A stretch of 64,000 nt of DNA. Origin: Sphingomonas phyllosphaerae FA2. GTDB taxonomy: Bacteria > Pseudomonadota > Alphaproteobacteria > Sphingomonadales > Sphingomonadaceae. The notes below the pieces were generated by a model. The model was given only the letters and a program-made list of their open reading frames with translations, did no database searches and was not told the DNA's origin. This document shows positions 10,002 to 19,622 of the stretch, piece after piece (the stretch's first letter is position 1; each line of letters starts with the position of its first letter). The DNA lies in the NCBI RefSeq assembly GCF_000427645.1, contig NZ_KE386571.1, positions 1,291,676 through 1,355,675 on the forward strand. Direction: 5' to 3'. The position numbers were made by a program, and so were the translations under genes.

Positions 10002-12422
10002 TCAGGCGTCGGCGCGCGGCGCCTCTTCCTGCGCGATCAGCACGTCGCGCGTCGCCTCCGCCAGCTGCTGCACCGAAAAGGGCTTGGGAAGAAACGCGAC
10101 ATTGTCGAGATCGATCGAGCGGCGGAGCTGCTCCTCGGCATAGCCCGACATGAACAGGATCGGGATACCGGCATGAATCTTCCGCAACTGCCGCGCCAGC
10201 GTCGGCCCGTCCATCAACGGCATCATCACGTCGGAAATAACCAGCGCGGGGCGGTCGACGCCCTGCATCAGCTCCATCGCCGCCTCGCCATTCTCGGCGG
10301 CCAGCACGGTATAGCCCTGTCGCGCGAGCGCGCGCTCGGCGACCGCGCGGACCATGTCCTCGTCCTCGACCAGCAGGATCGTCCCGCTGCCCCACAGGTC
10401 GCCCGAGCGATGCCGCGCCGCCTGCTTGGCCTGCGCCGCGACGGTCACCGCGTCGGGCACGCCCGCGGTATGGACCGGCAGGTAGATGGTGAAGGTGGCA
10501 CCACGCCCGGGGCGCGAATCGGCGAAGATGAAGCCGCCAGATTGCTTGACGATGCCGTAGACGGTCGACAGGCCAAGACCGGTGCCCTTGCCGACCTCCT
10601 TGGTGGTGAAGAACGGCTCGAAGATCTTGGGCAGCACTTCGGGCGGGATGCCAGTGCCGGTGTCGGAGATTTCCAGTGCGGTATAATCGCCGGTCGGGAT
10701 GATGTCGCCGCGGCGGCGGATCTCGGCAATCGGGACCGAGCGGGTCTGGATCGTCAGCTTGCCGCTGTTGCCGGTGCTGAGCATCGCGTCGCGCGCGTTG
10801 ACCGCCAGATTGACCACCACCTGCTCGAGCTGTCCTGGATCGGCACGCACCGGCCCCAAATCGCGGCCGTGCTTGACCTCCATCGTCACCGTCTCGCCCA
10901 TCAGGCGGCGCAGCAGGTTCGAGACTTCGGAAACGACGTCGGGCAATTGCAGCACCTGCGGGCGCAACGTTTGCTGGCGCGAGAACGCGAGCAATTGCCG
11001 CGTAAGGCTGGCGGCGCGGTTGGAATTGTTGCGGATTTGCAGGATGTCGTCGTAATCGCTGTCGCCCGGCGAGTGGCGCATCAGCATCAGATCGCAATGA
11101 CCGATGATCGCGGTCAAAATGTTGTTGAAATCGTGCGCCACGCCGCCGGCAAGCTGCCCGACCGCCTGCATCTTGGTCGCCTGCGCCACCTCGCGCTTCA
11201 GCCGATTTTCCTCGCCATTATCCTTCAGGCTCAGCAGCACCGCGGCGTCGCCCAACCCGCGGGCGGCGGCGATCGACAGCGCGATCGGCTCGTCGGGATG
11301 ATCCTTCAGCCGGACCGCGAGATCGGTCGAGCGCGCCGCGGTGCTGGCGAAGCGGCGGACCGCGTCGGCGACCGCGCTCTTGTCCTCGCGCACGACCAGA
11401 TCGCCGGGATAGATCGGCGGCGCGGCGGCGTCGACGTTCGCGGCGCGCGCAAAGGCGCTGTTCATCTGCAGGAACCGCCCCTCGCGATCGACCAGCGCGA
11501 CGCCGAACGGCATCAGCATCAGCAGCGCCTCGATCCCGTCGCCCGACCCGCCGCCGATCGGCGGCTCGCTGTCGACGAGCGCGACGAGGATCGGCGCCTC
11601 GGGATCGTCGGCGAGCGGGATCTGCACCAGACGAAGCGGATTGGCCGCGGCCCCTTCCGAGCCGAAGCGGACCATCCCTGCCTTGTCCTCGACGAGGAAG
11701 CGCGCAAGATCCTCGCCGATCACCGGCTGATCCGCCGACGGCGCAGCGCGCAGCTTGAGCACGGCATTGGCCGAGATCACATACCCCTCGGCGGTGATCA
11801 GCGCGGCCATGACCCCCGCGGCGCCCAGTTGCGCGCCGAGCAGTCCGTCGAGCGCCTCCATCAACCGCGCGGGCAACCCCGGCGAGACGGTGCGACCGGC
11901 GAAGCGCCAGACCAGCACGTCCTGTTGCTGCCCGGCGCGGGTGATCGTCGCCTCGATCGCGCCGACATTGCCCTTCAACGTGACGCGGGCCTGCCCGTCG
12001 CGCCATGCCGTGCGACCGGCCACTTCCAGCTCACCCGCGCCGTCGCCCGCCAGCGGCAGCGACGGCGGGGTCGGGAAGCCTGCGAACAATTGCTCGTAAT
12101 TGTCGTTCGCGCAGACCAGGCGCCCGCCACGATCGGTGATCGCGATGCCGTCCGGGCTCGATTCCGCCATCACGCGGAGCAATTCCCAGTCGTAGCTGAT
12201 CGACACCGGCTCGCCGCCCGCGCGTCGCATCCGCACGATCGCGGCCCCCGCCCCGCCGAGCACCAGCGCCGCCGCGAGGAAGCCGCCCGCGACGGTCGCA
12301 TCGCCCACCAGCCACAGGATCAGCGCCGCCGCCGCCAGCCCGGCGATCCCCGCGATCGCCAGCGCGGCGACCCCGCTGTCGAGCCACCGGCGCTTTCCCT
12401 CGATCGTGGCGAGCCGCATCAC
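10002..12422 (-). CDS. cckA: Cell-cycle hybrid histidine kinase CckA
   Basis: Hybrid kinase that, through ChpT, controls CtrA in alphaproteobacteria. The 806 residues comprise two N-terminal membrane segments (about 18-39 and 43-63), PAS-like regions (about 75-180 and 295-400) and a HisKA domain with [17 protein letters not shown] (phospho-His 430). An HATPase domain follows ([10 protein letters not shown], then [21 protein letters not shown]), then a C-terminal receiver with [11 protein letters not shown] and [11 protein letters not shown]. The [18 protein letters not shown] and [11 protein letters not shown] segments closely resemble Caulobacter CckA. It lies 14 bp downstream of the M13 peptidase gene. 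Confidence 0.9.
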   Translation of the reverse strand: MMRLATIEGKRRWLDSGVAALAIAGIAGLAAAALILWLVGDATVAGGFLAAALVLGGAGAAIVRMRRAGGEPVSISYDWELLRVMAESSPDGIAITDRGGRLVCANDNYEQLFAGFPTPPSLPLAGDGAGELEVAGRTAWRDGQARVTLKGNVGAIEATITRAGQQQDVLVWRFAGRTVSPGLPARLMEALDGLLGAQLGAAGVMAALITAEGYVISANAVLKLRAAPSADQPVIGEDLARFLVEDKAGMVRFGSEGAAANPLRLVQIPLADDPEAPILVALVDSEPPIGGGSGDGIEALLMLMPFGVALVDREGRFLQMNSAFARAANVDAAAPPIYPGDLVVREDKSAVADAVRRFASTAARSTDLAVRLKDHPDEPIALSIAAARGLGDAAVLLSLKDNGEENRLKREVAQATKMQAVGQLAGGVAHDFNNILTAIIGHCDLMLMRHSPGDSDYDDILQIRNNSNRAASLTRQLLAFSRQQTLRPQVLQLPDVVSEVSNLLRRLMGETVTMEVKHGRDLGPVRADPGQLEQVVVNLAVNARDAMLSTGNSGKLTIQTRSVPIAEIRRRGDIIPTGDYTALEISDTGTGIPPEVLPKIFEPFFTTKEVGKGTGLGLSTVYGIVKQSGGFIFADSRPGRGATFTIYLPVHTAGVPDAVTVAAQAKQAARHRSGDLWGSGTILLVEDEDMVRAVAERALARQGYTVLAAENGEAAMELMQGVDRPALVISDVMMPLMDGPTLARQLRKIHAGIPILFMSGYAEEQLRRSIDLDNVAFLPKPFSVQQLAEATRDVLIAQEEAPRADA

Positions 12423-12436
12423 CGTCCTTCAGCCGA

Positions 12437-14488
12437 TCACCAGATGCGCACGCGCGCATCGGGGGCAAGATACAGTTTCTGGCCCGGCTGCGGGTTATAG
12501 GCCGAATACCACGGGTCCATGTTGCGCACGATATTGCCACGCTGTTCCGACGGCGCGTGCGGGTCGGTCAGCAGGCGCTGGCGCAGATTGGCCTCGCGGT
12601 AATTGCGCCGCCACACCTGCGCCCAGCCGAGGTAGAAGCGCTGGTCACCGGTGAAGCCATCGATCACCGGCGCGGGCTTGCCTCCCAGCGTCGCGACATA
12701 GGCGTCGTGCGCCGCGGCGAGCCCGGCGAGATCGGCCGAGTTCTCGCCCAGCGTCAGCTCGCCCTTCACATGCATCCCCGGCAGCGGCTCGTACGCGTCG
12801 TACTGCTTCGCCAGCCGCTCGCTCAGCGCCTTGAACTTCTGGACGTCGCCATCGGTCCACCATTGCGTCAGCCGGCCCTTGCTGTCGTACTTCGCACCCT
12901 GATCATCGAAATGATGGCTGATCTCGTGCCCGATCACCGCGCCGATCCCGCCGTAATTGACCGCCGGGTCGGCCTTGGGATCGAAGAACGGCGGCTGGAG
13001 GATCGCCGCCGGGAAGGTGATCGCGACCAGTCCGAAATTGGCCTGCGCGTTCACCGTCATCGGCGCCATGCCCCATTCCCAGCGATAGATCGGCTTGCCG
13101 AGCTTGGTGACGTTATAGTCGTGCCGCCACTGGTTCGCGCGCAGCATGTTGCCGAACGCGTCGTTGGCGCGGACGTCGAGGTTCGAATAATCGCGCCACT
13201 GGTCGGGATAGCCGATCCGCGGGGTGAAGGCAGCGAGCTTGGCGAGCGCCTTCTGCTTCGTCTCGGGCGCCATCCAGTCGAGCTTCTCGACCCGGCGGCC
13301 AAGCGCGGCGAGCACGTTCTTGACCATCTCGTCCGCCGCCGCCTTGGTCTCGGGCGGGAAATAGCGCGCGACATAGACCTTGCCGACCTCATCGGTCAGC
13401 GCCTCCGAGGTGAAGGCGACGCCGCGCTTCCAGCGTTCGCGCTGCTGCGGGGTGCCGCTCAGGACGGTGCCGTTAAACGCAAAGCTCTCGGCATCGATTG
13501 CTTTCGGCAACACGTCCGCGAAACCGTCGAGACTGCGCACCAGCAACTGGTCGCGCAGCACCGCGATCGGCGTGGCGGCGATCAGCTTCGCGGTGCCGGC
13601 GATCGCGGTCGGCTGTGCGACGATCAGCGTCGGCGCGCTCGCCTTCTCCGCCTTGAGGAAGGTCGCGAAGTCGAAGCCCGGGGCGCTCTGGCGCAATTGC
13701 TCCAGCGTCATCTTGTTATAGGTCTTGTCGGCGTCGCGGCTGTCGATCCGGGTCCAGTGGACGCGTGCCAACTCGGTCTCGAACGCCACCAGCGCCGCGG
13801 CGCGCGCCTCGCCGTTCGCCTCGCCCGCCAGCGTCAGCAGCTTGGCGAGGTGTGCCTGATAGGCGGCCTTGGTCTGCATCAGCTTGGCATCGGTCGACAG
13901 GTAATAATCGCGATCGGGCATCCCCAGCCCGTTCTGCATCAGGTTGACCGCATAGGTGTCCGGGTCCTTGTCGTCCTGCCCGACGTACAGGCCGAACGGG
14001 ATGTCGACGCCGTTGCGATCGGCCTCGGCGAGCAGCGCAGGGTAGCCGGCCTTGTCGACCTTGCGGATCTTGGCCAGCCAAGGCTGGATCGGCTTCAGCC
14101 CCGCATTCTCGATCGCGTTCGTGTCGAGGAAGGCGGCATAAGCGGCGCCGATCTTCGAGCGCGGGTCGCCCTTCGCGCCTTCGAGGATCGTCCGTGTGCG
14201 CTCGCGCGACAGGTCCTGCAGCACGTTGAACGCGCCATAGTTCGACTCGTCGGCGGGGATCGCGGTATTCTTCGCCCAGGTGCCATTGGCGAAGCCGTAG
14301 AAATCGTCGCCCGGCTGAACGGTGCGGTCCATCCCGGCGGCGTCGAAGCCGAACGTGCCGTAGGTGGGGCGATCGGCCGCGGCGGCGGGTGCGCTCTGCG
14401 CCGGCGGTTGTTGCTGCGCGGACTGCGCGATCAGCGCGGCGGGGACCAAAGCGAACAGGGACGTGACGGTGACAGCAAGGAAACGCAT
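12437..14488 (-). CDS. M13 family metallopeptidase (neprilysin/PepO-like), secreted
   Basis: Zinc endopeptidase of the neprilysin family. The 683-residue precursor has a signal peptide (first 20 or so residues ending near ALIAQS). The C-terminal catalytic domain has the zinc site HEISHHF, the third ligand in ENSADLAGL and the family substrate motif VNAQANFGL in place of NAYY-type. It ends with VRIW, usual for the family. It is likely periplasmic or surface-exposed. It is the first gene of a possible unit with cckA and the receiver gene, with a 14-bp gap to cckA. Confidence 0.93.
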   Translation of the reverse strand: MRFLAVTVTSLFALVPAALIAQSAQQQPPAQSAPAAAADRPTYGTFGFDAAGMDRTVQPGDDFYGFANGTWAKNTAIPADESNYGAFNVLQDLSRERTRTILEGAKGDPRSKIGAAYAAFLDTNAIENAGLKPIQPWLAKIRKVDKAGYPALLAEADRNGVDIPFGLYVGQDDKDPDTYAVNLMQNGLGMPDRDYYLSTDAKLMQTKAAYQAHLAKLLTLAGEANGEARAAALVAFETELARVHWTRIDSRDADKTYNKMTLEQLRQSAPGFDFATFLKAEKASAPTLIVAQPTAIAGTAKLIAATPIAVLRDQLLVRSLDGFADVLPKAIDAESFAFNGTVLSGTPQQRERWKRGVAFTSEALTDEVGKVYVARYFPPETKAAADEMVKNVLAALGRRVEKLDWMAPETKQKALAKLAAFTPRIGYPDQWRDYSNLDVRANDAFGNMLRANQWRHDYNVTKLGKPIYRWEWGMAPMTVNAQANFGLVAITFPAAILQPPFFDPKADPAVNYGGIGAVIGHEISHHFDDQGAKYDSKGRLTQWWTDGDVQKFKALSERLAKQYDAYEPLPGMHVKGELTLGENSADLAGLAAAHDAYVATLGGKPAPVIDGFTGDQRFYLGWAQVWRRNYREANLRQRLLTDPHAPSEQRGNIVRNMDPWYSAYNPQPGQKLYLAPDARVRIW

Positions 14489-14552
14489 TTACCAGGCATC
14501 CTTCGGGAAAGCCGCGAATGCCGGGGTTTGTAACGAGCCGTGACCGCGTGTG

Positions 14553-15113
14553 CTAGTTACCGTGGTGACGGTGCCGCCACTTGCGCGCGATCCACAGCCG
14601 CCACATCAGCGCCGCGAGGCCATAGCCGAGCACCGCGCCGACTACCGAGCAGACCACCATGCCCACCGCGGTCGCCGGCCCGACGTCCTGCAGGAACCAG
14701 TCGACCCAGCCGGGCGCCGCCTCCACCGCATCGCCCAGCGGCTGTCCTGGGACGGCGCGATCGAGGTGGAGCAGCCAGCCGCCGACCTTGTAATACATCA
14801 CGAATAGGAACGGCGTGGTCAGCGGATTGGTGAAGAAGGTGGTGAGCGCGGCGGCGGGCACGTTGGCGCGAACCGGCAGCGCCAGCACCGCCGACGCCGG
14901 AATCTGCCCCATTGGGATCAGGATGCCGGTGAACATTCCCAGCGCCACGCCGCGCGGGACCGAGCGGCGGGTGAAGCGCCACAATTCGGGCGCGAGCACG
15001 CGGTGCGCCACCGGGCGCAGTATGCGGCTGTTCGCCATCGACTCGCGCGTCGGCAGATTGCGGCGGCTCCACGCCGCGAGACGTTCCCACAGGGTCACCG
15101 GCCGGGTCGCCAC
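14553..15113 (-). CDS. DUF2062 domain membrane protein
   Basis: The 186-residue protein carries the DUF2062 core: a basic N-terminal region with a VPRGVALGMFTGILIPMGQIP hydrophobic stretch, FFTNPLTTPFLFVMYY, and a last membrane helix near VGMVVCSVVGAVLGYGLAA. The function of DUF2062 is unknown. It is an inner-membrane protein with about three hydrophobic segments. It follows smpB with a 2-bp gap on the same strand, so the two are probably co-transcribed. Confidence 0.85.
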   Translation of the reverse strand: MATRPVTLWERLAAWSRRNLPTRESMANSRILRPVAHRVLAPELWRFTRRSVPRGVALGMFTGILIPMGQIPASAVLALPVRANVPAAALTTFFTNPLTTPFLFVMYYKVGGWLLHLDRAVPGQPLGDAVEAAPGWVDWFLQDVGPATAVGMVVCSVVGAVLGYGLAALMWRLWIARKWRHRHHGN

Positions 15114-15115
15114 GA

Positions 15116-15598
15116 TCAGCCGTGATCGCGCATGATGCGGCCGGCCTCGCGCTTCCAGTCGCGCTCCTTGAGATGTTCGCGCTTGTCGTGCGCTTTCCGC
15201 CCCTTGGCGAGTGCCAGTTCCACTTTCGCGCGCCCCTGCCCGTTGAAATAGATCATCAACGGCACCAACGTCATGCCGTCCCGCGCGACCGCGCCGTGCA
15301 GCTTGTTTATCTCGCGCTCATGAAGCAGCAGTTTACGCGGCCGCTTGGGCTCGTGGTTGAAGCGGTTGCCGTGGCTGAATTCGGGGATGTTCGAATTGAC
15401 CAGCCATACCTCCTCGCCCTTCACCTCGGCATAGCTTTCCGCAATCGAGCCCTCGCCGAAGCGCAGCGATTTCACCTCGGTGCCGGTCAGGACGATCCCC
15501 GCCTCATAGGTGGTGTCGACCGCATAATCGAAACGGGCGCGGCGGTTCTCGGCGACGATCTTCTTCTTGTCGAAGGTGGCGGGTTTGGGACGCGACAT
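15116..15598 (-). CDS. smpB: SsrA-binding protein SmpB
   Basis: Binds tmRNA and brings it to stalled ribosomes for trans-translation. The 160-residue protein shows the family features: [22 protein letters not shown] near the N-terminus, GTEVKSLR, the KLLLHEREI segment, and a basic C-terminal tail ([10 protein letters not shown] then [10 protein letters not shown]). Length is normal. The tmRNA gene itself is not in this window. It starts 410 bp from the dapA stop, across a repeat-filled spacer. Confidence 0.96.
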   Translation of the reverse strand: MSRPKPATFDKKKIVAENRRARFDYAVDTTYEAGIVLTGTEVKSLRFGEGSIAESYAEVKGEEVWLVNSNIPEFSHGNRFNHEPKRPRKLLLHEREINKLHGAVARDGMTLVPLMIYFNGQGRAKVELALAKGRKAHDKREHLKERDWKREAGRIMRDHG

Positions 15599-15753
15599 GG
15601 GGGCGATGTAGGCGCGAGAGGCGTGAGGGGCAAACGGCTAGCGCCGAGATTTTCCGAGCGGCGTTGTCAGTCGGATCATCGCACGGGCGCTTGGTACGCC
15701 GCCTACCCTTCCTCCTTCGACCTCCGCGGCGAGCATTAACCGCTTCCCACCCA

Positions 15754-15834
15754 GTCATCCCGGACTTGATCCGGGATCCCGCTTTTTACTCCAGTCGCGA
15801 AGAAGCGGGGTCCCGGATCAAGTCCGGGGCGACG
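15754..15834. repeat. Palindromic repeat, family A copy 2
   Basis: Inverted arms GTCATCCCGGACTTGATCC and its complement, ending GGGGCGACG, flank a roughly 25-bp loop with the GAAGAAGCGGGG motif also seen in the copies at 46929 and 52326. It sits in the spacer between dapA and smpB next to a family B element. Confidence 0.85.
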
Positions 15835-15917
15835 AAGAAACGGGGTCTCTCGATCAAGGTCGATTATCGCACTTGAAAGAACGTGATGGTTCACCGGCCG
15901 CAGCTTCGAAGAGAGTT

Positions 15918-15994
15918 CGTCATTGCGAGCGCAGCGAAGCAATCCAGGGCGTCCTGACCCGACTTTGGATTGCTTCGCTACGCTCGCAATGACG
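15918..15994. repeat. Palindromic repeat, family B copy 2
   Basis: Outer arms CGTCATTGCGAGCG and complement and inner arms GAAGCAATCCAG/TTTGGATTGCTTC surround GGGCGTCCTGACCC. The inner segment matches the element at 36020 in the same orientation. It ends 14 bp from the dapA stop codon. Confidence 0.88.
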
Positions 15995-16008
15995 GCGGCG
16001 GAGTCACG

Positions 16009-16890
16009 TCAGAGCCTAGCGCGGTCCAGCCCGGCATCGACCGCGGCCCGGCTGGCCTCGGACGGCCAGGTCATCGGCAGACGCAAGCCGTCGGGGAAGC
16101 CGGGGCGGACCTTCGTCATCGCATACTTGACCGGCCCGGGCGAGGCATCCGTAAACAGCGAGGTATGAAGCGCGAACAGCCGGTCGTGGAGGTCGCGCGC
16201 GGTCGCATAGTCGCCCTCGGCAGAGGCGCGCTGAAAATCGGCGCACAGCCGCGGCGCGACGTTGGCGGTGACAGAAATGCACCCCACCCCGCCGTTCGCG
16301 TTGAAGGCGAGCCCGAGGTCGTCATTCCCCGACAGCTGATAGAAATCCCCGCCCAGCCCGGTACGATGCTGCGTCACGCGGGTCAGCACGCCCGAAGCGT
16401 CCTTGACCGCGACGAACACCTTCGGGAACGCCGACACGATGCGGATCAACGTTTCCGGCTGGATGTCGGTGACGGTGCGCGCAGGCACGTTGTAGAGGAC
16501 GATCGGCAACGGCGCGTCGGCGGCGAGGGCCTCGAAATGACGGTAGATCCCTTCCTGCGAGGGGCGGTTGTAATAGGGCGGTACCATCAGCGCGGCATCC
16601 GCCCCCGCCTCGCGAGCGGCATGCAGGTTCGCGGCGGCGACGCGCGTGTCGTTCGATCCGGCCCCGGCAATCACCGGCACACGCCCTTTCGCCTGATCGA
16701 CGCAGACGCGGACGATCGCGAACTGCTCCTCCTTGGTCAGCGTCGCCGCCTCGCCGGTGGTGCCGCACGGGACCAGAGCGGACGAGCCTTCGGCGATCTG
16801 CCACTCGATCAGATCGCGATAGGCCGACTCGACGAAATCGCCCTGCGCATCGAACGGGGTGACCAATGCGGGGATGGAACCTGAGAACAT
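16009..16890 (-). CDS. dapA: 4-hydroxy-tetrahydrodipicolinate synthase
   Basis: Condenses pyruvate with aspartate semialdehyde in the lysine and diaminopimelate pathway. The 293-residue TIM-barrel protein has PCGTTGEAATL, the catalytic Tyr in IVLYNVPARTV and the Schiff-base Lys in FVAVKDASG. The ATG at 16890 (MFSGSIPALVTPF) fits the family start and has an AGGAG about 12 bp upstream; the long in-frame extension upstream is not family-like. The gene is divergent from slt with a 98-bp gap. Confidence 0.95.
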   Translation of the reverse strand: MFSGSIPALVTPFDAQGDFVESAYRDLIEWQIAEGSSALVPCGTTGEAATLTKEEQFAIVRVCVDQAKGRVPVIAGAGSNDTRVAAANLHAAREAGADAALMVPPYYNRPSQEGIYRHFEALAADAPLPIVLYNVPARTVTDIQPETLIRIVSAFPKVFVAVKDASGVLTRVTQHRTGLGGDFYQLSGNDDLGLAFNANGGVGCISVTANVAPRLCADFQRASAEGDYATARDLHDRLFALHTSLFTDASPGPVKYAMTKVRPGFPDGLRLPMTWPSEASRAAVDAGLDRARL

Positions 16891-16988
16891 GAGACGAATT
16901 TGCTCCTGACGCGCGTTTGGGGGACGCGGTTCAGCGCAGATACGGCTAGGGCTGCTATGCTGTCCACCACGGGCGTCGGTCAAAAACA

Positions 16989-18965
16989 GTGAAGGCGGGT
17001 GCGTTGATCCTTTTCGTTGCAGCAGCAGGAACCCTGGCGGTGGTCGCCGGGCAATATGGCGCGGTGCCCGCGACCCAGCCGGCACAGACCCCGGTCGCGG
17101 CCGCCCCGCTGCCCGGGATGGCGCAGCCGGTCGCGCAGTGGAAGGCGCTGCAGCAGACCGATGCGCTGCCGTTCGACAGCTATTTCTCGTTCATCAGCGC
17201 GCATCCGGGCTGGCCGGGCGAGGCCGGGTTCCGGCGGACGCTGGAGCGCAAGGCAGCGACCGACCCGAACACGCCGGTGACGAGCGTCGCGGCCTTTTGT
17301 CGCCGCTGGAAGCCGTTGACCGCGGCGGGCTGGATCGCCTGCGCGCGTGCCTATCAGGCGACCGGCGCGACGGTGGACGCGCAAGTCGCGGCGCGCACCG
17401 GCTGGCGGCTCGGCAATCTGTCGCCGCAGGACGAATCGACCGTGCTGACCCAGTTCGCCAGCGCGCTGTCCCCCGCCGACCATGATGCGCGCACCGACGC
17501 CTTGCTGTGGCAGGGCGCGACGAGCAGCGCGCAGCGGATGCTCGCTTATACCAGCGAAGTGGCGCGCCCGCTGTTCACCGCGCGGCTGGCGTTCCGCAGC
17601 AATGCCGAGAACGCCTCGGCGCTCGCCGCCAGCTATGACGCGATCGGCGCGCGCGACGCCGGCTATATCGCCGACAAGGCGATGTGGCTGCGCAACTCCG
17701 GCGTGAGCCCCAGTGCGCGCGGCTGGCTGGCGCGCACCCGCACCGGCATGACGCGGCCGGGCAATGTGGAGAAGTTCTACGAGGCGTTGCTGGTCAACGC
17801 GCGCGCGGCGGCGGCGGACGGCCAGTGGCAGACCGCCTATGACATCGCGCGCCAGATCGACGACGCCTATCCCGCCGGCACCGACGTCTCGACCAAGCCT
17901 TATGGCGAGCGCGACGATTATACCTCGCTGGCATGGCTGGCGGGTCAGGCGGCGCTCAAGCTCGGGCGGCCCGCCGATGCGCGCGCGATGTTCGAACGCT
18001 ACGGGCTGGGCAGCCAGTCGCCGCAGACGCGCGCCAAGGGGCTGTACTGGGCGGCGCGCACCGCCGAGCAGGCGCACCAGCCCGACGCGAACGCGCTATT
18101 CGAGCGCACCGCCGGCTATCGCGACCAATATTACGGGCAGTTGGCGATCGAGCATCTCCGCCGCCCGCTGACCGCGCCCCCCGCCCCGCCGATGCCGGTG
18201 ATCGCCGCGACCGCCCGCTCCGCCTTCTATGCGCGCGAAGTGGTGCGCGCGGCGCAGTTCCTCGGGCAGGCCGGGCAATATCAGGACCAGACCGCGTTCG
18301 TGAAGCAGATCGCCGCCGACGCGACCAGCGACACCGACCATTATCTGGCCGACGAACTGTCGCGATCGCTCGGCCGCCCCGATCTCGGCGTGCTGCTGGG
18401 ACGCAGCGCAATGCAGAACGGGCTGACCGAATATAGCGCCAACGGCTTCCCGACCGTCGCAGTGCCGAGCGGTTACGAGGCGGAATGGCCGATGATCCAC
18501 GCTGTCGCGCGACAGGAAAGCCAGTTCGACCGCATGGCGCGCAGCCCGGTCGGCGCGAGCGGGCTGATGCAGTTGATGCCCGGCACCGCGCGCGAGCAGG
18601 CGGGCAAGCTCGGGCTCGGCTACGATCCGCTGCGGCTGACCAGCGACACCAATTACAACATCCAACTCGGATCGAGCTATTTCCAGCGGATCTTCGCGCT
18701 GTACGGCAGCTATCCGCTCGCGATCGCCGCCTATAATGCCGGGCCGGGCAATGTGAACAAATGGCTGCGCGCCAATGGCGACCCGCGGACCGGGGCGGTC
18801 GACGCGGTCGATTGGGTCGAGGCGATCCCGTACAGCGAGACGCGCAATTACGTACAGCGCGTGCTGGAGAATGCGGTCGTCTACGACCTGATGAACCCGG
18901 CGCGCGCCAAGAGCCGCGGGCCGAACAACCTCAGCTGGTATCTGGGCCGGGCACGCGGCGGATGA
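16989..18965 (+). CDS. Soluble-type lytic murein transglycosylase (Slt family)
   Basis: Cleaves peptidoglycan glycan strands to 1,6-anhydro products in the periplasm. The 658-residue precursor starts at GTG with a signal peptide (KAGALILFVAAAGTLAVVAG). It has a long helical superhelix (about residues 60-480) and a C-terminal lysozyme-like domain. The catalytic Glu is in ARQESQFD, followed by SPVGASGLMQLMPGTA and AIAAYNAGPGNV. The stop overlaps the greB start (ATGA). Confidence 0.94.
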   Translation: MKAGALILFVAAAGTLAVVAGQYGAVPATQPAQTPVAAAPLPGMAQPVAQWKALQQTDALPFDSYFSFISAHPGWPGEAGFRRTLERKAATDPNTPVTSVAAFCRRWKPLTAAGWIACARAYQATGATVDAQVAARTGWRLGNLSPQDESTVLTQFASALSPADHDARTDALLWQGATSSAQRMLAYTSEVARPLFTARLAFRSNAENASALAASYDAIGARDAGYIADKAMWLRNSGVSPSARGWLARTRTGMTRPGNVEKFYEALLVNARAAAADGQWQTAYDIARQIDDAYPAGTDVSTKPYGERDDYTSLAWLAGQAALKLGRPADARAMFERYGLGSQSPQTRAKGLYWAARTAEQAHQPDANALFERTAGYRDQYYGQLAIEHLRRPLTAPPAPPMPVIAATARSAFYAREVVRAAQFLGQAGQYQDQTAFVKQIAADATSDTDHYLADELSRSLGRPDLGVLLGRSAMQNGLTEYSANGFPTVAVPSGYEAEWPMIHAVARQESQFDRMARSPVGASGLMQLMPGTAREQAGKLGLGYDPLRLTSDTNYNIQLGSSYFQRIFALYGSYPLAIAAYNAGPGNVNKWLRANGDPRTGAVDAVDWVEAIPYSETRNYVQRVLENAVVYDLMNPARAKSRGPNNLSWYLGRARGG

Positions 18966-19456
18966 ACGACCGGCCCAACTACCTTACCCCCGCCGGCTAT
19001 GCGACGTTGTGCGCGGAATATGAGCAATTGTTCGCGAAGGATCGCCCGGCGCTGGTCGAGACGATCAGCTGGGCGGCGGGGAACGGCGACCGGTCCGAGA
19101 ACGGCGATTACATCTACGGCCGCAAGAAGCTGCGCGAGATCGACCGGCGGCTCGGCTGGCTGTCGAAGCGGATGAAGGCCGCCAAGGTCGTCGATCCCGC
19201 GCAGCAGCAGGACCGCTCGCGCGTGTGGTTCGGCGCGACGGTGACGATCGCCGACGAGGACGACAACCAACGCGTGCTGACGCTGGTCGGCGACGACGAG
19301 GCGGAGGCGGGCGCAGGGCGCGTCGGGTGGAATGCGCCGATCGCGCGGGCCCTGCGCGGGGCGGCGATCGGCGACGTGCGGCGGGTGCTGCTGCCGGCGG
19401 GCGAGCGCGAGTATGAGATCGTCGCGATCACATATCCCGAGCCACAGGGGTCGTAA
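18962..19456 (+). CDS. greB: Transcription elongation factor GreB
   Basis: Stimulates transcript cleavage by backtracked RNA polymerase. The 164-residue product has the N-terminal coiled-coil finger with the acidic tip (GDRSENGDYIYGRKKLREIDRR) and the C-terminal FKBP-like domain. GRKKLREIDRR and a length near 160 favour GreB over GreA. The ATG at 18962 overlaps the slt stop by 4 bp. A family C palindrome begins 23 bp after its stop. Confidence 0.9.
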   Translation: MNDRPNYLTPAGYATLCAEYEQLFAKDRPALVETISWAAGNGDRSENGDYIYGRKKLREIDRRLGWLSKRMKAAKVVDPAQQQDRSRVWFGATVTIADEDDNQRVLTLVGDDEAEAGAGRVGWNAPIARALRGAAIGDVRRVLLPAGEREYEIVAITYPEPQGS

Positions 19457-19479
19457 TCGTTAGATCACGGCCTCCATAT

Positions 19480-19574
19480 CGTCATTCCCGCGCAGGCGGG
19501 AATCCAGAACCTCGGACCTCCCGATTCCATCGACAGACCCGCGCGTCTGGATTCCCGCCTTCGCGGGAATGACG
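19480..19574. repeat. Palindromic repeat, family C copy 1
   Basis: Arms CGTCATTCCCGCGCAGGCGG and the complement (CGCCTTCGCGGGAATGACG) flank a core of about 50 bp. That core is the reverse complement of the core of the element at 58694, so the two are the same element in opposite orientations. It lies 23 bp past the greB stop. Confidence 0.88.
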
Positions 19575-19622
19575 AAGTTCTGATCGATCACGACGACATT
19601 GACCCCGCCCCTCCCACAGTCG

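Larger units (their letters stand above)
15599..16008. other. Gene-free spacer between dapA and smpB, mostly repeats
   Basis: About 410 bp with no credible gene. It holds an intact family A palindrome (15754-15834) and an intact family B palindrome (15918-15994). The first 150 bp next to smpB presumably carry its promoter, but I see no clear -35/-10 pair. Confidence 0.7.

Noticed and set aside
10173..12500. Long plus-strand frame opposite cckA
   Set aside because: It mirrors cckA, whose protein motifs are unmistakable. Its translation is rich in Arg, Gln, Asp and His with no family motif, as expected of antisense frames in high-GC DNA.
15754..15994. Possible CRISPR-like array or small RNA in the dapA-smpB spacer
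   Set aside because: The repeats are two different palindrome families, not evenly spaced direct repeats, and there are no spacers of constant length.
16891..16988. Possible lysine riboswitch before dapA
   Set aside because: The divergent dapA-slt gap is only 98 bp and shows no elaborate conserved stem structure. It is too short for a lysine riboswitch.
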